From NCBI GenBank assembly GCA_036498265.1, contig DASYFT010000005.1, positions 186,001-250,000 on the forward strand: 64,000 bases of DNA. Direction: 5' to 3'. The DNA is from Palsa-744 sp036498265. GTDB lineage: Bacteria; Actinomycetota; Thermoleophilia; Solirubrobacterales; Solirubrobacteraceae. Position 1 is the stretch's first letter; every line of letters starts with the position of its first letter. The position numbers were made by a program, and so were the translations under genes. Positions 27,511 through 35,398 of this stretch are shown here, in pieces. The notes under the pieces are model-generated. The model saw only the letters and a program-made list of their open reading frames with translations. It had not been told where the DNA came from and ran no database searches.

Positions 27511-27792
27511 ATGACCATGACCAACGCTGTGGTGCTGATCGAGGCCGAGCGCGATGCCTTTCCCACGCTCGGCGGCACGCTGGCCGACATCGAGGGGGTG
27601 GCCGAGGTGTACTCGGTCACGGGCGACTGGGACTTCGTGGCGATCGTGAGGGTCTCCGACCACGAGCGGCTCGCCGACGTCGTGACCGGGCAGATAAAAC
27701 GCGTCTCCGGTGTCCTGCGCACACAGACGATGGTCGCCTTCGCCGCCTACTCGCGTCACGACCTCGAAGCCATGTTCTCGGTCGGCGAGTGA
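27511..27792 (+). CDS. stand-alone Lrp/AsnC ligand-binding (RAM) domain protein
   Basis: The 93-residue product is a single alpha-beta RAM domain: NAVVLIEAERDAFPTLGGTL, VAEVYSVTGDWDFVAIV, then VSGVLRTQTMVAFAAY. These match the C-terminal effector domain of Lrp/AsnC regulators, but the helix-turn-helix is absent. RAM-only proteins can oligomerise with full-length Lrp proteins or act as amino-acid sensors. The preceding gene encodes the zinc-ribbon rhomboid-like protein; a functional link is unproven. Confidence 0.88.
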   Translation: MTMTNAVVLIEAERDAFPTLGGTLADIEGVAEVYSVTGDWDFVAIVRVSDHERLADVVTGQIKRVSGVLRTQTMVAFAAYSRHDLEAMFSVGE

Positions 27793-27805
27793 CCGCCTAG
27801 GCCAG

Positions 27806-28456
27806 ATGGTCGCGGTACCCATGAAGCAGGAGTACGGGCCCACGCTGGGTGCGCTGCTCGCCCCCCGCTGGCATGCCGCCTCACCGCTCACGCGGCGCAC
27901 GCTCACCGTCGCCGGGGTGGCGCTCCTGGTGGCGGTCGTCGCGGGGGTGCTGACGCTCCTGAACGCCTCCTACTCGCACGGCGGCCGCGTGCCGTTCAGC
28001 TTCGGCTACAGAGGCCTACACCGCGTAGCGCCCGACCCGGGCGGCTACGTCAAGGTCGAGCGCCGTCACGCCGACGGCACCCTGCGCGACTCCTTCGCCG
28101 TGCTGCCTCTGCGTCTGCCTCCCTACTCCGGCGGCCTCGCGGGCGAGCTGCCGCTCTATGCCACCGGCTACATCCGAGCGCTCAGCGGCCGCTACGCCGG
28201 CTTCGAGCTGCGCGGCGAGGGCAAGACGAAAGTCAACAACATGCCCGCCTACCACGTCTTCTACCGGGCCGTTGTGGAAGGCCGGCGGGTGTACGGGCGG
28301 GACGTGCTCATCGTCCCCGAACGCCCCGGGGCGCGGGACGGCGTCGACATCGTGATACTGACGCCGGCGCCGCGGGCGTCGAAGCTGACCTCGCCGATGG
28401 AAGTGGCCAACAAGGGGATCCTCGCCACCCCGCTGAAATCCTTCAGCCTCGGCTAG
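27806..28456 (+). CDS. hypothetical membrane-anchored protein (216 aa)
   Basis: A short cytoplasmic segment is followed by one hydrophobic helix at about residues 31-53 (LTVAGVALLVAVVAGVLTLL), then an extracellular domain rich in beta strands (GGRVPFSFGYRGLHRV, GYVKVERRHADG, YHVFYRAVVEGRRVYGRDVL). The late segment VDIVILTPAPRASKL resembles parts of proteins that handle ligands outside the cell, but no family can be named. The start could be the ATG at 27821. It ends 52 bases before the convergent sigma factor gene. Confidence 0.65.
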   Translation: MVAVPMKQEYGPTLGALLAPRWHAASPLTRRTLTVAGVALLVAVVAGVLTLLNASYSHGGRVPFSFGYRGLHRVAPDPGGYVKVERRHADGTLRDSFAVLPLRLPPYSGGLAGELPLYATGYIRALSGRYAGFELRGEGKTKVNNMPAYHVFYRAVVEGRRVYGRDVLIVPERPGARDGVDIVILTPAPRASKLTSPMEVANKGILATPLKSFSLG

Positions 28457-28507
28457 CGGCAACCGCCGGCGGGCGATAACCAGCCGGAGGCTACGAGGGA
28501 CGTCCGC

Positions 28508-30061
28508 TCAGCCGGCGGCGGCGGGGGGCGCTTCCGTGCCACCGTCGCCGGGCTGCGGCGTGGCCGGGGCGGGGGTCGCCGACGGTGCGCCCGCCGGCGG
28601 CGGCGGTTCCGTGGGCACCGGTTCTGCGGTCGGAAGCGCGGGGTTTGGTGCGGGCGTCGGGGGGGTTGCCGGCGCCGGCGGCGGGCTGCTCGTCGCCGAG
28701 GTCGGTAGCTGCGTCGTCTCGGTCGTCACCTGGGTCACCTGTGTCGGGGCGGGCGCCGCCGGGGCAGTGGCCTTGTCCGGCCCGGTCGGCGGCGTAACCG
28801 GCACGGCCGTGGGCGTCGTGGCGGGCGTGGGCGGCGCGACGGTGGCCGCCGGGACGATCACCGGCTTGACCGGCCGGCGCGCAAGTGCGCGATGGGCCGA
28901 GGCCGCGTGGACGTGGGCGGATGCTCCGGCGCTCACCGCCTGAGGCTGCTCGCGGACGATCGCGGGTTCGCCCGCGTAGCGGGTCACCGTCGCCGTGGAC
29001 GCGAAGCTGGAGGAGCGAGCCGGGTGGTGATGGGGGACCACGACGGCGTGGTCGGCGGCCACGGCTCCGGCCGTGACGATCGCCGCCGCGGCGAGTCCCG
29101 CCACGGCCTTGGTCGCGATCGCTCCGGCGCCCGCGGTGAGCAGGCCTCCCGTGACGCCGGCTCCACCGGTGGCTCCGACGGTCGCGACGGCGCCGACCGT
29201 GGCACCCGCGGTGGCGCCGGCGCCGACGTGGGCTCCGCCGGCCGAGGCGGTCGAGCCGAGCTTGGCGAGGAGCAGCTTCTTGAGCAGGAAAAGCGGAGCA
29301 ACGGGAAAGACAGCGGCCAGCGCGTGGTTGTTCTCCTTGAGCTGGCGCTTGAAGGAGGCGCAGCGCTCGCAGGAGCGCACGTGCCGGCGCGCCGGCGTGC
29401 TCAGCTTGCTGAGCCCCTCGGCCATCTCGCCCAGCTCCAGCCGCACCTCGTCGCAGCTCATCTGCCTTGCCTCGGCCGCCTCGGCGAGCGAGATCCGGGC
29501 CCGTACCAGCAGCGACTTCACCGAGGGGACAGTCGTCTCCATCGCCGCGGCGATCTGTTCGTAGGAGAGCGCGTCGATCTCGCGCAGCAGGAGCGCCGTG
29601 CGCTGCGTCTCGGGGAGCTGGTGGACGTCCGCGATCAGCTCTCGGAAGCTCTCCCGCCGCAGCACGCGATCGCTCGTCGAGATCCCATGGTCGGCGAAGT
29701 GCACGTCCATCGAATCGACGCCCACCGCCGAGGCGCGGCGCAGGTGGTTGAGCGATCGGTTGCGCGCGATCCGGTAGAGCCAGGGCCTCACGTTGATCGC
29801 CCGCTCGTCGGCCAGCACCGCGTTGAAGGCGGCGGCGAAGACCTCCTGGAGGACGTCCTCGGCGTCCTCGCGAGAGGCCAGCATGTGCCGGCAGAAGGCC
29901 AGCAGGCGCGACTGGTAGCGCGAGCAGAGCGTCTCGAACGCCGCATGTTGGCCTCGCCGCGTGAGGGCGATCAGACGCTCGTCTGACTGCAGGCGCAGAA
30001 GCGGCGACGGACCCCGCAGGCCCGAAATGCTGCCGGAGTGTGTGAGTGCGGAGACCTCCAT
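28508..30061 (-). CDS. ECF sigma factor fused to zinc finger, membrane region and Pro/Thr-rich tail
   Basis: Sigma region 2 (about 28-110: DERLIALTRRGQHAAFETLC, EDAEDVLQEVFAAAF, RPWLYRIARNRSLNHLRR) and region 4 (about 140-195: LPETQRTALLLREIDALSYE, AAAMETTVPSVKSLLVRARI) form a complete ECF sigma factor. A zf-HC2-type zinc site follows (C203, H227, C231, C234; RHVRSCERC), the signature of ZAS anti-sigma factors. Then come a Gly/Ala/Val-rich hydrophobic region (about 285-340), a His-rich patch and ~170 Pro/Thr/Ala-rich residues. Sigma and anti-sigma functions appear joined in one chain anchored to the membrane. Confidence 0.88.
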   Translation of the reverse strand: MEVSALTHSGSISGLRGPSPLLRLQSDERLIALTRRGQHAAFETLCSRYQSRLLAFCRHMLASREDAEDVLQEVFAAAFNAVLADERAINVRPWLYRIARNRSLNHLRRASAVGVDSMDVHFADHGISTSDRVLRRESFRELIADVHQLPETQRTALLLREIDALSYEQIAAAMETTVPSVKSLLVRARISLAEAAEARQMSCDEVRLELGEMAEGLSKLSTPARRHVRSCERCASFKRQLKENNHALAAVFPVAPLFLLKKLLLAKLGSTASAGGAHVGAGATAGATVGAVATVGATGGAGVTGGLLTAGAGAIATKAVAGLAAAAIVTAGAVAADHAVVVPHHHPARSSSFASTATVTRYAGEPAIVREQPQAVSAGASAHVHAASAHRALARRPVKPVIVPAATVAPPTPATTPTAVPVTPPTGPDKATAPAAPAPTQVTQVTTETTQLPTSATSSPPPAPATPPTPAPNPALPTAEPVPTEPPPPAGAPSATPAPATPQPGDGGTEAPPAAAG

Positions 30062-30082
30062 GGGCGGTCAGACGCGGCTTTG

Positions 30083-30099
30083 GGCCCAAAAAAAGGGCC
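30083..30099 (-). other. hairpin with seven-base homopolymer loop in 5' region of sigma gene
   Basis: GGCCC (30083-30087) and GGGCC (30095-30099) are perfect inverted arms around seven identical bases (A on the forward strand, U in the sense transcript). The stem lies 22-38 bases upstream of the sigma factor ATG, so it would sit in its mRNA leader or promoter region. Confidence 0.4.
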
Positions 30100-30180
30100 G
30101 TGCAGCCTTAAACACACCGTAGCAACGCCGGAGTTGCGAAGATCCGGCCGCCTGCGACGGGTTTCCCAGGGACACGGCGG

Positions 30181-30186
30181 TACGAT
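30181..30186 (+). promoter_or_regulatory. -10 box TACGAT of tRNA-Leu
   Basis: TACGAT ends only 6 bases before the mature 5' end of tRNA-Leu, so transcription may start at or next to the mature end. Confidence 0.5.
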
Positions 30187-30192
30187 CGCGCT

Positions 30193-30276
30193 GCCCGGGT
30201 GGACAAACTGGCAAAGTCAGCGGACTTAAAATCTGCCGCTCGCAAGAGCTTACGGGTTCGAATCCCGTCCCGGGCA
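30193..30276 (+). tRNA. tRNA-Leu (anticodon TAA)
   Basis: Type II tRNA: acceptor GCCCGGG (30193-30199) with CCCGGGC (30269-30275), discriminator A30276, anticodon stem GCGGA/TCTGC around CTTAAAA (anticodon TAA), long variable arm and TTCGAAT loop. CCA is not encoded. It reads the rare UUA codon of this GC-rich genome. Confidence 0.97.
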
Positions 30277-30312
30277 CCTCGGCGCCAGGCGCCCGTCGCA
30301 GGCTCCAGTGGG

Positions 30313-30318
30313 TAGAGT
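30313..30318 (+). promoter_or_regulatory. -10 box TAGAGT of the ThDP enzyme gene
   Basis: TAGAGT lies 8 bases before ATG 30327, leaderless spacing. Confidence 0.55.
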
Positions 30319-30326
30319 CGCGCGTC

Positions 30327-31970
30327 ATGTCGACCGACAGCGCACAGGAGACGCTGACGTTCCATGGTGGGCGCCTGATCGCCCGGCGCCTGAAGGCGCA
30401 CGGTGTGAGCCGCCTGTTCACCCTGTCGGGCGGCCACCTGTTCTCGATCTACGACGGCTGCCGCGAGGAGGGCATCGAGATCATCGACGTCCGCCACGAG
30501 TCCACGGCGGCATTCGCCGCCGAGGGCTGGGCCAAGGTGACGCGCGAGCCGGGCGTGTGCGCGCTGACGGCCGGACCGGGTGTGACGAACGGGATGAGCG
30601 CGATGGCCTCCGCGCAGGCCAACCACTCGCCGATGGTCGTGCTGGGCGGTCGGGCGCCGGCACTGCGCTGGGGGCAGGGCTCGCTGCAGGAGATCGACCA
30701 CGTGCCGTTCGTGCGGCCCCTCGCAAAGCTCGCCGCGACCGCCGGGAGCACCGCCGAGATCCCCGGCCTCGTAGATGAGGCGTTCGCCGCCGCGCGCGCT
30801 CCCCATGGCGGCCCCGCGTTCCTGGACTTCCCGCTCGACTACGTCTTCATGGAGGCACCGGAGCCCGCGAGCGAGCCCGACGGCGAGGTGGCGCAGAGAG
30901 GCGCGCCGGATGCCGCGATCGATCGAGCCGCCGAGCTGCTCAGCGCGGCCGAGCGGCCGGTCATCATGGCCGGGACCGACCTCTACTGGTCTCACGGCGA
31001 GGATGCGCTGCTCGAGCTTGCAGAGGAGATGCGGATCCCCGTGTTCCTCAACGGGCTTGCACGCGGCTGCGTGCCGGGGGATCACGAGCTGTTCTTCTCT
31101 CGCACGCGCTCGCACGCGCTCAAGGGTGCCGACGTGGCGATCGTGATCGGCGTGCCGATGGACTTCCGGCTCGGGTTCGGGTCCTCGTTCGGCGAGGAGA
31201 CCGAGATCATCGTCGTGGACCAGGTGGAGTCCGAGCGGCGCGTTCCCCGGGCTGTCGCCGCCGAGCTCTACGGCGCCATCCCGCAGACGCTCAGCGACCT
31301 ACGTGCCGCCGCCGGAGGCCAGGCCGGAGAGGAGTGGATCGCGGAGCTGCGCGCAGCCGAGTCCGAGCGCCGCGAGGCGGAGCGCGGCGAGCTCGAGGAC
31401 GCGCGGGAGCCGCTGCACCCCATGAGGCTGTACGCCGAGCTCGCGACGGTGCTCGACCGCGACGCGATCGTGATCGGCGACGGCGGCGACTTCGTCTCCT
31501 ACGCCGGGCGCGTGGTGGAGAGCTACCGGCCGGGATGCTGGCTCGATCCGGGCCCGTTCGGCTGTCTCGGGACGGGCCCCGGCTATGCCCTGGCGGCAAA
31601 GCTCGCACGGCCCGACAGCCAGGTCGTCCTGCTGCTCGGCGACGGTGCGTTCGGCTTCTCCGGCATGGAGTTCGACACACTCGCCCGGCACGGGGTGGAC
31701 GTGGTGGGGGTGATGGGCAACAACGGGATCTGGGCGCTCGAGAAGCACCCGATGGAGTTCCTGTACGGGTACTCGGTCGCGGCGGATCTCCGCCCCGCCA
31801 CACGCTACGAGCGGGTGGTGGAGGCGCTCGGGGGCTACGGCGAGCTGGTCGAACGCCCCGCAGACGTCCGTCCCGCGCTCGAGCGCGCGTTCGCCTCGGG
31901 CCGTCCGGCGCTCGTGAACGTGCTGACGGACCCGACGGTGGTCTATCCGCGCAAGTCCAACCTCGCCTGA
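30327..31970 (+). CDS. thiamine-diphosphate-dependent enzyme, acetolactate synthase-like
   Basis: The 547-residue protein has all three domains of the IlvB/oxalyl-CoA decarboxylase superfamily. The PYR domain carries the cofactor-activating Glu in VRHESTAAFAAEG; the central domain is DHS-like; the PP domain has the ThDP motif GDGAFGFSGMEFDTLARH ending in NN. No regulatory ilvN subunit or other branched-chain amino acid gene is nearby, so it may not be the biosynthetic acetolactate synthase. Oxalyl-CoA decarboxylase, 2-hydroxyacyl-CoA lyase or a degradative decarboxylase are alternatives. No FAD requirement can be judged from sequence alone. Confidence 0.88.
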   Translation: MSTDSAQETLTFHGGRLIARRLKAHGVSRLFTLSGGHLFSIYDGCREEGIEIIDVRHESTAAFAAEGWAKVTREPGVCALTAGPGVTNGMSAMASAQANHSPMVVLGGRAPALRWGQGSLQEIDHVPFVRPLAKLAATAGSTAEIPGLVDEAFAAARAPHGGPAFLDFPLDYVFMEAPEPASEPDGEVAQRGAPDAAIDRAAELLSAAERPVIMAGTDLYWSHGEDALLELAEEMRIPVFLNGLARGCVPGDHELFFSRTRSHALKGADVAIVIGVPMDFRLGFGSSFGEETEIIVVDQVESERRVPRAVAAELYGAIPQTLSDLRAAAGGQAGEEWIAELRAAESERREAERGELEDAREPLHPMRLYAELATVLDRDAIVIGDGGDFVSYAGRVVESYRPGCWLDPGPFGCLGTGPGYALAAKLARPDSQVVLLLGDGAFGFSGMEFDTLARHGVDVVGVMGNNGIWALEKHPMEFLYGYSVAADLRPATRYERVVEALGGYGELVERPADVRPALERAFASGRPALVNVLTDPTVVYPRKSNLA

Positions 31971-31977
31971 GCGGCGC

Positions 31978-32904
31978 TCAGCCGACGCCGGCGAGCCTCA
32001 GCGCGCCTCCATAGAGGATGTCGTGCTCGGAGACCTCGACCTCCTCGAGCCCGAACGCGCGCATCGCCTCCCCGAGCAGGATCATCCCGGCGACGATCGT
32101 CGGCGCCCTGTCCGGATGAAGGCCGGCGACCTGGCGGCGCTCTGATTCGGTCATGTCCGCCAGCCGCGCAAGCAGCATTTCCACCGTGCCCAGCGTGAGC
32201 CCGTAGCCGTGCACCCGATCGGGGTCGTAGGGGTCGAGCTCCTGTGCCATCGCGGCGGCCGAGGTGGCGGTCCCGGCGACGGCGATACCCCGATCCACCG
32301 CTTCGCGCTCGCTCTGCCGCAATCCCTCGCGGAAGACGCCGCGCACGTCGTCGGCGAGTGCCTGGAGCTCCTCGGGCGAGGGAGGGTCGGAGTGGATGTG
32401 GCGCTCGCTCATGCGCACGACGCCCGCGGGCAGGGAGGCGTGAAAACCGGCCTCGCGGTCGTGCCCGATGATGAACTCGGTGGACCCGCCGCCGATGTCG
32501 ATCACGACGGTGGCCTCGTCCGAGTCCGCCCGGTCGGCCATCGCCCCGAGGAACGTGAGCTGAGCCTCCTCGTCGCCGCTCAGGATGCGCGCGTCGAGTC
32601 CGAACTCCTCGCGCACCCGAGCAGCGAAGGCCTCCCCGTTCGCCGCATCACGAACGGCCGAGGTGAGCACGGCGAGGTTGGCCTCGCAGTGGTGGCCGTC
32701 GATCGCCTGCCGGTAGTCGGCCAGGGTGCGAAGGACCCGGCCGATCGCCTCCTCCGAGAGCGAGCCGCCGGAGTCGACGCCGTCGCCCAGCCTGGTGACC
32801 TCCGAGCGTCTCAGCAGCGGCGAGACGGCCCCCGTGGCGGGCTCCACGTCGGCGATCAACAGGCGCGTGGAGTTGGTTCCGATGTCGACGACCGCGACGC
32901 GCAC
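31978..32904 (-). CDS. Ppx/GppA-family exopolyphosphatase / pppGpp phosphohydrolase
   Basis: The 308-residue protein is the short actinobacterial form with the two sugar-kinase/HSP70-like domains. Phosphate-binding motifs are VDIGTNSTRLLIAD (6-19) and VVIDIGGGSTEFI near residue 137, with the VMSER-like segment RMSERHI after it. It hydrolyses terminal phosphate from polyphosphate and possibly pppGpp, linking phosphate storage to stringent control. The GTG start is seven bases after a TAGCAT box on the reverse strand. Its stop is eight bases from the convergent ThDP gene. Confidence 0.93.
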   Translation of the reverse strand: MRVAVVDIGTNSTRLLIADVEPATGAVSPLLRRSEVTRLGDGVDSGGSLSEEAIGRVLRTLADYRQAIDGHHCEANLAVLTSAVRDAANGEAFAARVREEFGLDARILSGDEEAQLTFLGAMADRADSDEATVVIDIGGGSTEFIIGHDREAGFHASLPAGVVRMSERHIHSDPPSPEELQALADDVRGVFREGLRQSEREAVDRGIAVAGTATSAAAMAQELDPYDPDRVHGYGLTLGTVEMLLARLADMTESERRQVAGLHPDRAPTIVAGMILLGEAMRAFGLEEVEVSEHDILYGGALRLAGVG

Positions 32905-32911
32905 CGGCGTG

Positions 32912-32917
32912 ATGCTA
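32912..32917 (-). promoter_or_regulatory. -10 box TAGCAT of the ppx-like gene
   Basis: Reverse-strand TAGCAT is exactly 7 bases before GTG 32904, leaderless spacing. Confidence 0.6.
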
Positions 32918-33066
32918 GAGGTGCCCGCCGCGCGCCGGCGGCGAGGCTATGAGCGGGGCGCCGGGATCGCTCTGCCAGAGCTCCCTCGCGGCGCGAAAGG
33001 AGCCAGGAACAGCACGCCTCGCCGGCTGGCCGCGGTGCTGTTTGTCTGCTAGAACTTAGGCAGCGA

Positions 33067-33140
<74 letters not shown>

Positions 33141-33152
33141 TGTCGTTAATCT

Positions 33153-33176
33153 GCGACCGTCCCTCGGGGCGGTCGC
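33153..33176 (+). terminator. hairpin downstream of tRNA-fMet
   Basis: GCGACCG (33153-33159) pairs with CGGTCGC (33170-33176), followed by TGTTGTTG. It can end tRNA transcription although it lies inside the recombinase remnant. Confidence 0.5.
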
Positions 33177-34011
33177 TGTTGTTGGGGAGGTCGGGGAGCA
33201 GTTCCGGCGTGATCGTGGCCGCGAAGTCGAGGCGCTGGCCGGCCTTGTCGTAGGTGATCGTCACGTCGAAGGCCCGGAAAATCTCCGCAAGCTCCTCGTC
33301 GTCCGCTGTCTTGAGTGCGTGCCGCAGATCGGGAACGGTGTCGAGCATTGCCACAATCTCGTCGGGGTGGTGCCCGGCGGGACGCTTGGCCCTCAGCGCG
33401 TCCAGCGCGTCGGCTACGGCAGCCTTGCGGGTGCTCAACTCAACGATGCGCTCGGTGGCGAGGGCGACGACGGGGTGCGACGGGTCGTCGTGCTCCTCAA
33501 GGCGCAGGGATTGAGCGCGGAGGGAGCGGTTGACCTTCGCAAGTTCGCTGTCTAGGCGCTTGGCTTCGGCGTCGTGCTCCTCCCACGAGGAAGCGGTCGA
33601 GGCCGCAAGTTCGTCTCGCAGGAAGCGCAGGCGATCCGCGCCGAACACGCGACGGCTTAGGAAGTCGAGGATCGGGTCAAGCAGGCGCTCCTCCTTGATC
33701 CCGTGAACCTTGGGGTGGTCGGCAGCGGCAGCGGCAGCAGCGCCGCGCCGATAGACGTACTGGCAGCGATACCAGTTGATTCCCCGTTGGTGGGAGCCCT
33801 CCATTCGGTGCCCGCACATGCCGCAGCGCACGCGCCCACGAAGCGGGTAGAGGCGTTGTGCTTTGGGCCGGCTTTGCGGGCTTCGCGCTGCTCATAGCGT
33901 CGCCCGCTGCTAAGGGCGCTACACGCCGGGATTTGTCCCGCCGTGCGCCTCGCAAGCACCTATCTATGAGTAGGAACAGGCTCCCCGAGGGAGCACGACT
34001 TCTCGATTCGA

Positions 34012-34082
34012 TAGGCGATTGCTCCGCCGGGCTTAGGCGTTACGGTCGCAGGATTGGGTATCAATCGGCGCCCCCTGCCTAA
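34012..34082 (+). repeat. att-like copy C (degenerate)
   Basis: TAGGCGATTG then TACGGTCGCAGG, GGTATCAATC and CGCCCCCTGCCTA align with copy B over about 65 bases, including the flank before the tRNA-like part. Copy B has TAGACGATTG, TACGGTCGCGGG, CGTATCAATC and CGCCCCCGCTA. Confidence 0.65.
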
Positions 34083-34217
34083 CTCGGCCCCCCTAAGAAA
34101 GGTACGAATGAGGGGCGTTGCGGGACAACTGGGCCCGTGAAATCATCTGGACGCCGATGCGGTCGTGGATGCTAGAGCAACTATTGCGGCACCCACGATC
34201 GCGCGGCGGTAGGCGAT

Positions 34218-34859
34218 TCACTGGGCCCCATCGGTTCCAGCTTGGGCGAAGCGAATCACCGTGTCCACGAGCTTGAGCAGTTCGGCGGCGCTCGGCGGAG
34301 CAGCTAGGGCCTGGGCTTGGTCGCTCTCGTAGAGCTCTCGCAATCCGGCGACGGCGGACAGCGCTGCGAGGCGCGGGGTCAGGCTGTTTGCGGACTGGCC
34401 GAGGTCGTTGCCGATGGCCTCGGCGAGGACGCGCTCGAAGGGGTAGTAGCTGGCGCGGGCGCGGCCACGAAGCTCAGGCTCTGTGGTGATGATGCGCGCT
34501 CGCAGGGCGCGCCGCTCCCAAAAACGTCCGTCCATGTCGGACCCGTCGGTCTCGGCTTCCGTCATCGTGGTCGTCATCCAGTCGCGCAGTGCTTCGAGCG
34601 CCGATTCGTGCGGGCCTCGCGCGGCGAGATGTTTGCTCAGGCTGTCAAGCGTGAACGGCTCGGCGTCGAACAGCATTTCCTCCTTGGCGGGGAAGTGCAC
34701 CGTCACGGTCCTTGGTGCAACGTCGGCCCGTTCCGCGATGTCGTTGATGGTGGTCTCGCGGTAGCCGCGCTCCGCGAAGAGCTCTAGCGCGGCCGCCTGG
34801 ATCGCCTGCCGGGTACGTCTCTTGCGTCGCTTCTGCCGATCGATCTGTTCCGTGGCCAT
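34218..34859 (-). CDS. TetR family repressor of the island operon
   Basis: The 213-residue protein has a TetR DNA-binding domain at about 14-60: RRTRQAIQAAALELFAERGY, INDIAERADVAPRTVTVHFP, then AKEEMLF. A C-terminal helical ligand domain follows. It is divergent from the SnoaL-like and MFS genes, with a near-perfect palindrome in the shared 70-base gap, the classic layout of a drug- or metabolite-responsive efflux repressor. Reverse-strand TAGGAT ends six bases before its ATG, so its message looks leaderless. Confidence 0.92.
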   Translation of the reverse strand: MATEQIDRQKRRKRRTRQAIQAAALELFAERGYRETTINDIAERADVAPRTVTVHFPAKEEMLFDAEPFTLDSLSKHLAARGPHESALEALRDWMTTTMTEAETDGSDMDGRFWERRALRARIITTEPELRGRARASYYPFERVLAEAIGNDLGQSANSLTPRLAALSAVAGLRELYESDQAQALAAPPSAAELLKLVDTVIRFAQAGTDGAQ

Positions 34860-34865
34860 AGGTCC

Positions 34866-34871
34866 ATCCTA
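34866..34871 (-). promoter_or_regulatory. -10 box TAGGAT of island tetR
   Basis: Reverse-strand TAGGAT lies 6 bases before ATG 34859. Confidence 0.55.
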
Positions 34872-34872
34872 C

Positions 34873-34900
34873 TTGACAAGCACTATTACGATGCTAGTAT
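34873..34900 (+). promoter_or_regulatory. sigma-70-like promoter of SnoaL-MFS operon
   Basis: TTGACA (34873-34878), 16-base spacer, TAGTAT (34895-34900). The consensus -35 is unusual in this window; the gene it serves also has a strong Shine-Dalgarno sequence. Confidence 0.7.
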
Positions 34901-34916
34901 TATTGCTAATCTAGCA
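34892..34916. promoter_or_regulatory. TetR operator palindrome
   Basis: TGCTAG (34892-34897) and CTAGCA (34911-34916) are perfect inverted arms. Inner ATTA (34899-34902) and TAAT (34907-34910) extend the symmetry apart from one extra base. It overlaps the -10 of the forward promoter. Confidence 0.7.
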
Positions 34917-34929
34917 GTCAGGAGGAAAG

Positions 34930-35379
34930 ATGCCAGGCTTCATCTCTGACACCCCGCTTGCTCGCGATCTGATCCGCATCGGCGATGAGGCGATCGCCCG
35001 TGAGGACGAAGCAAAGCTCCGCGCCTACTTTGCCGAGGATTACGTGTTCCACGGACCCGGCAGTGAGCTGGGCTTCGATGAGCTGAGCGCTTACTTCGCC
35101 TCGTTGCGCGCCGCGTTCAGCGATCTGCGACTCGTTCGGGAGCAGATCGTCGTAGACGGCAACCTCCTGGCCGCACGCACGACGTTCTCCGGCGACTTCA
35201 GCGGCGTCTTTGCCTACTCGCCCATCGGTCCCGTCGAGCCCACCGGCGAACACCTCGAGTGGGAGGTGATCGGCATCTTCAGGTACGACGGCGGAGCGCG
35301 GCTGGCCGAGGAGTGGGTGCAGACCGACTACCGCAGCTTCCTGACCAAGCTCGGCGTCACCACGACTGAGTCCGCCTAG
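34930..35379 (+). CDS. SnoaL-like / ester-cyclase-type protein
   Basis: The 149-residue product has the NTF2-like cone fold pattern of SnoaL/ester cyclase proteins: ARDLIRIGDEAIAREDEAKL, FAEDYVFHGPGSELG, LRAAFSDLRLV, DGNLLAARTTFSGDFSGVF and EWEVIGIFRYDGG with the conserved EEWVQTDY end. Such proteins act as small-molecule cyclases, isomerases or binding proteins. AGGAGGAAAG is placed ideally before the ATG, a strong ribosome-binding site. First gene of the TetR-controlled pair; the MFS transporter follows 19 bases later. Confidence 0.85.
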   Translation: MPGFISDTPLARDLIRIGDEAIAREDEAKLRAYFAEDYVFHGPGSELGFDELSAYFASLRAAFSDLRLVREQIVVDGNLLAARTTFSGDFSGVFAYSPIGPVEPTGEHLEWEVIGIFRYDGGARLAEEWVQTDYRSFLTKLGVTTTESA

Positions 35380-35398
35380 CGGGGGAGGCCCGTAAGCC

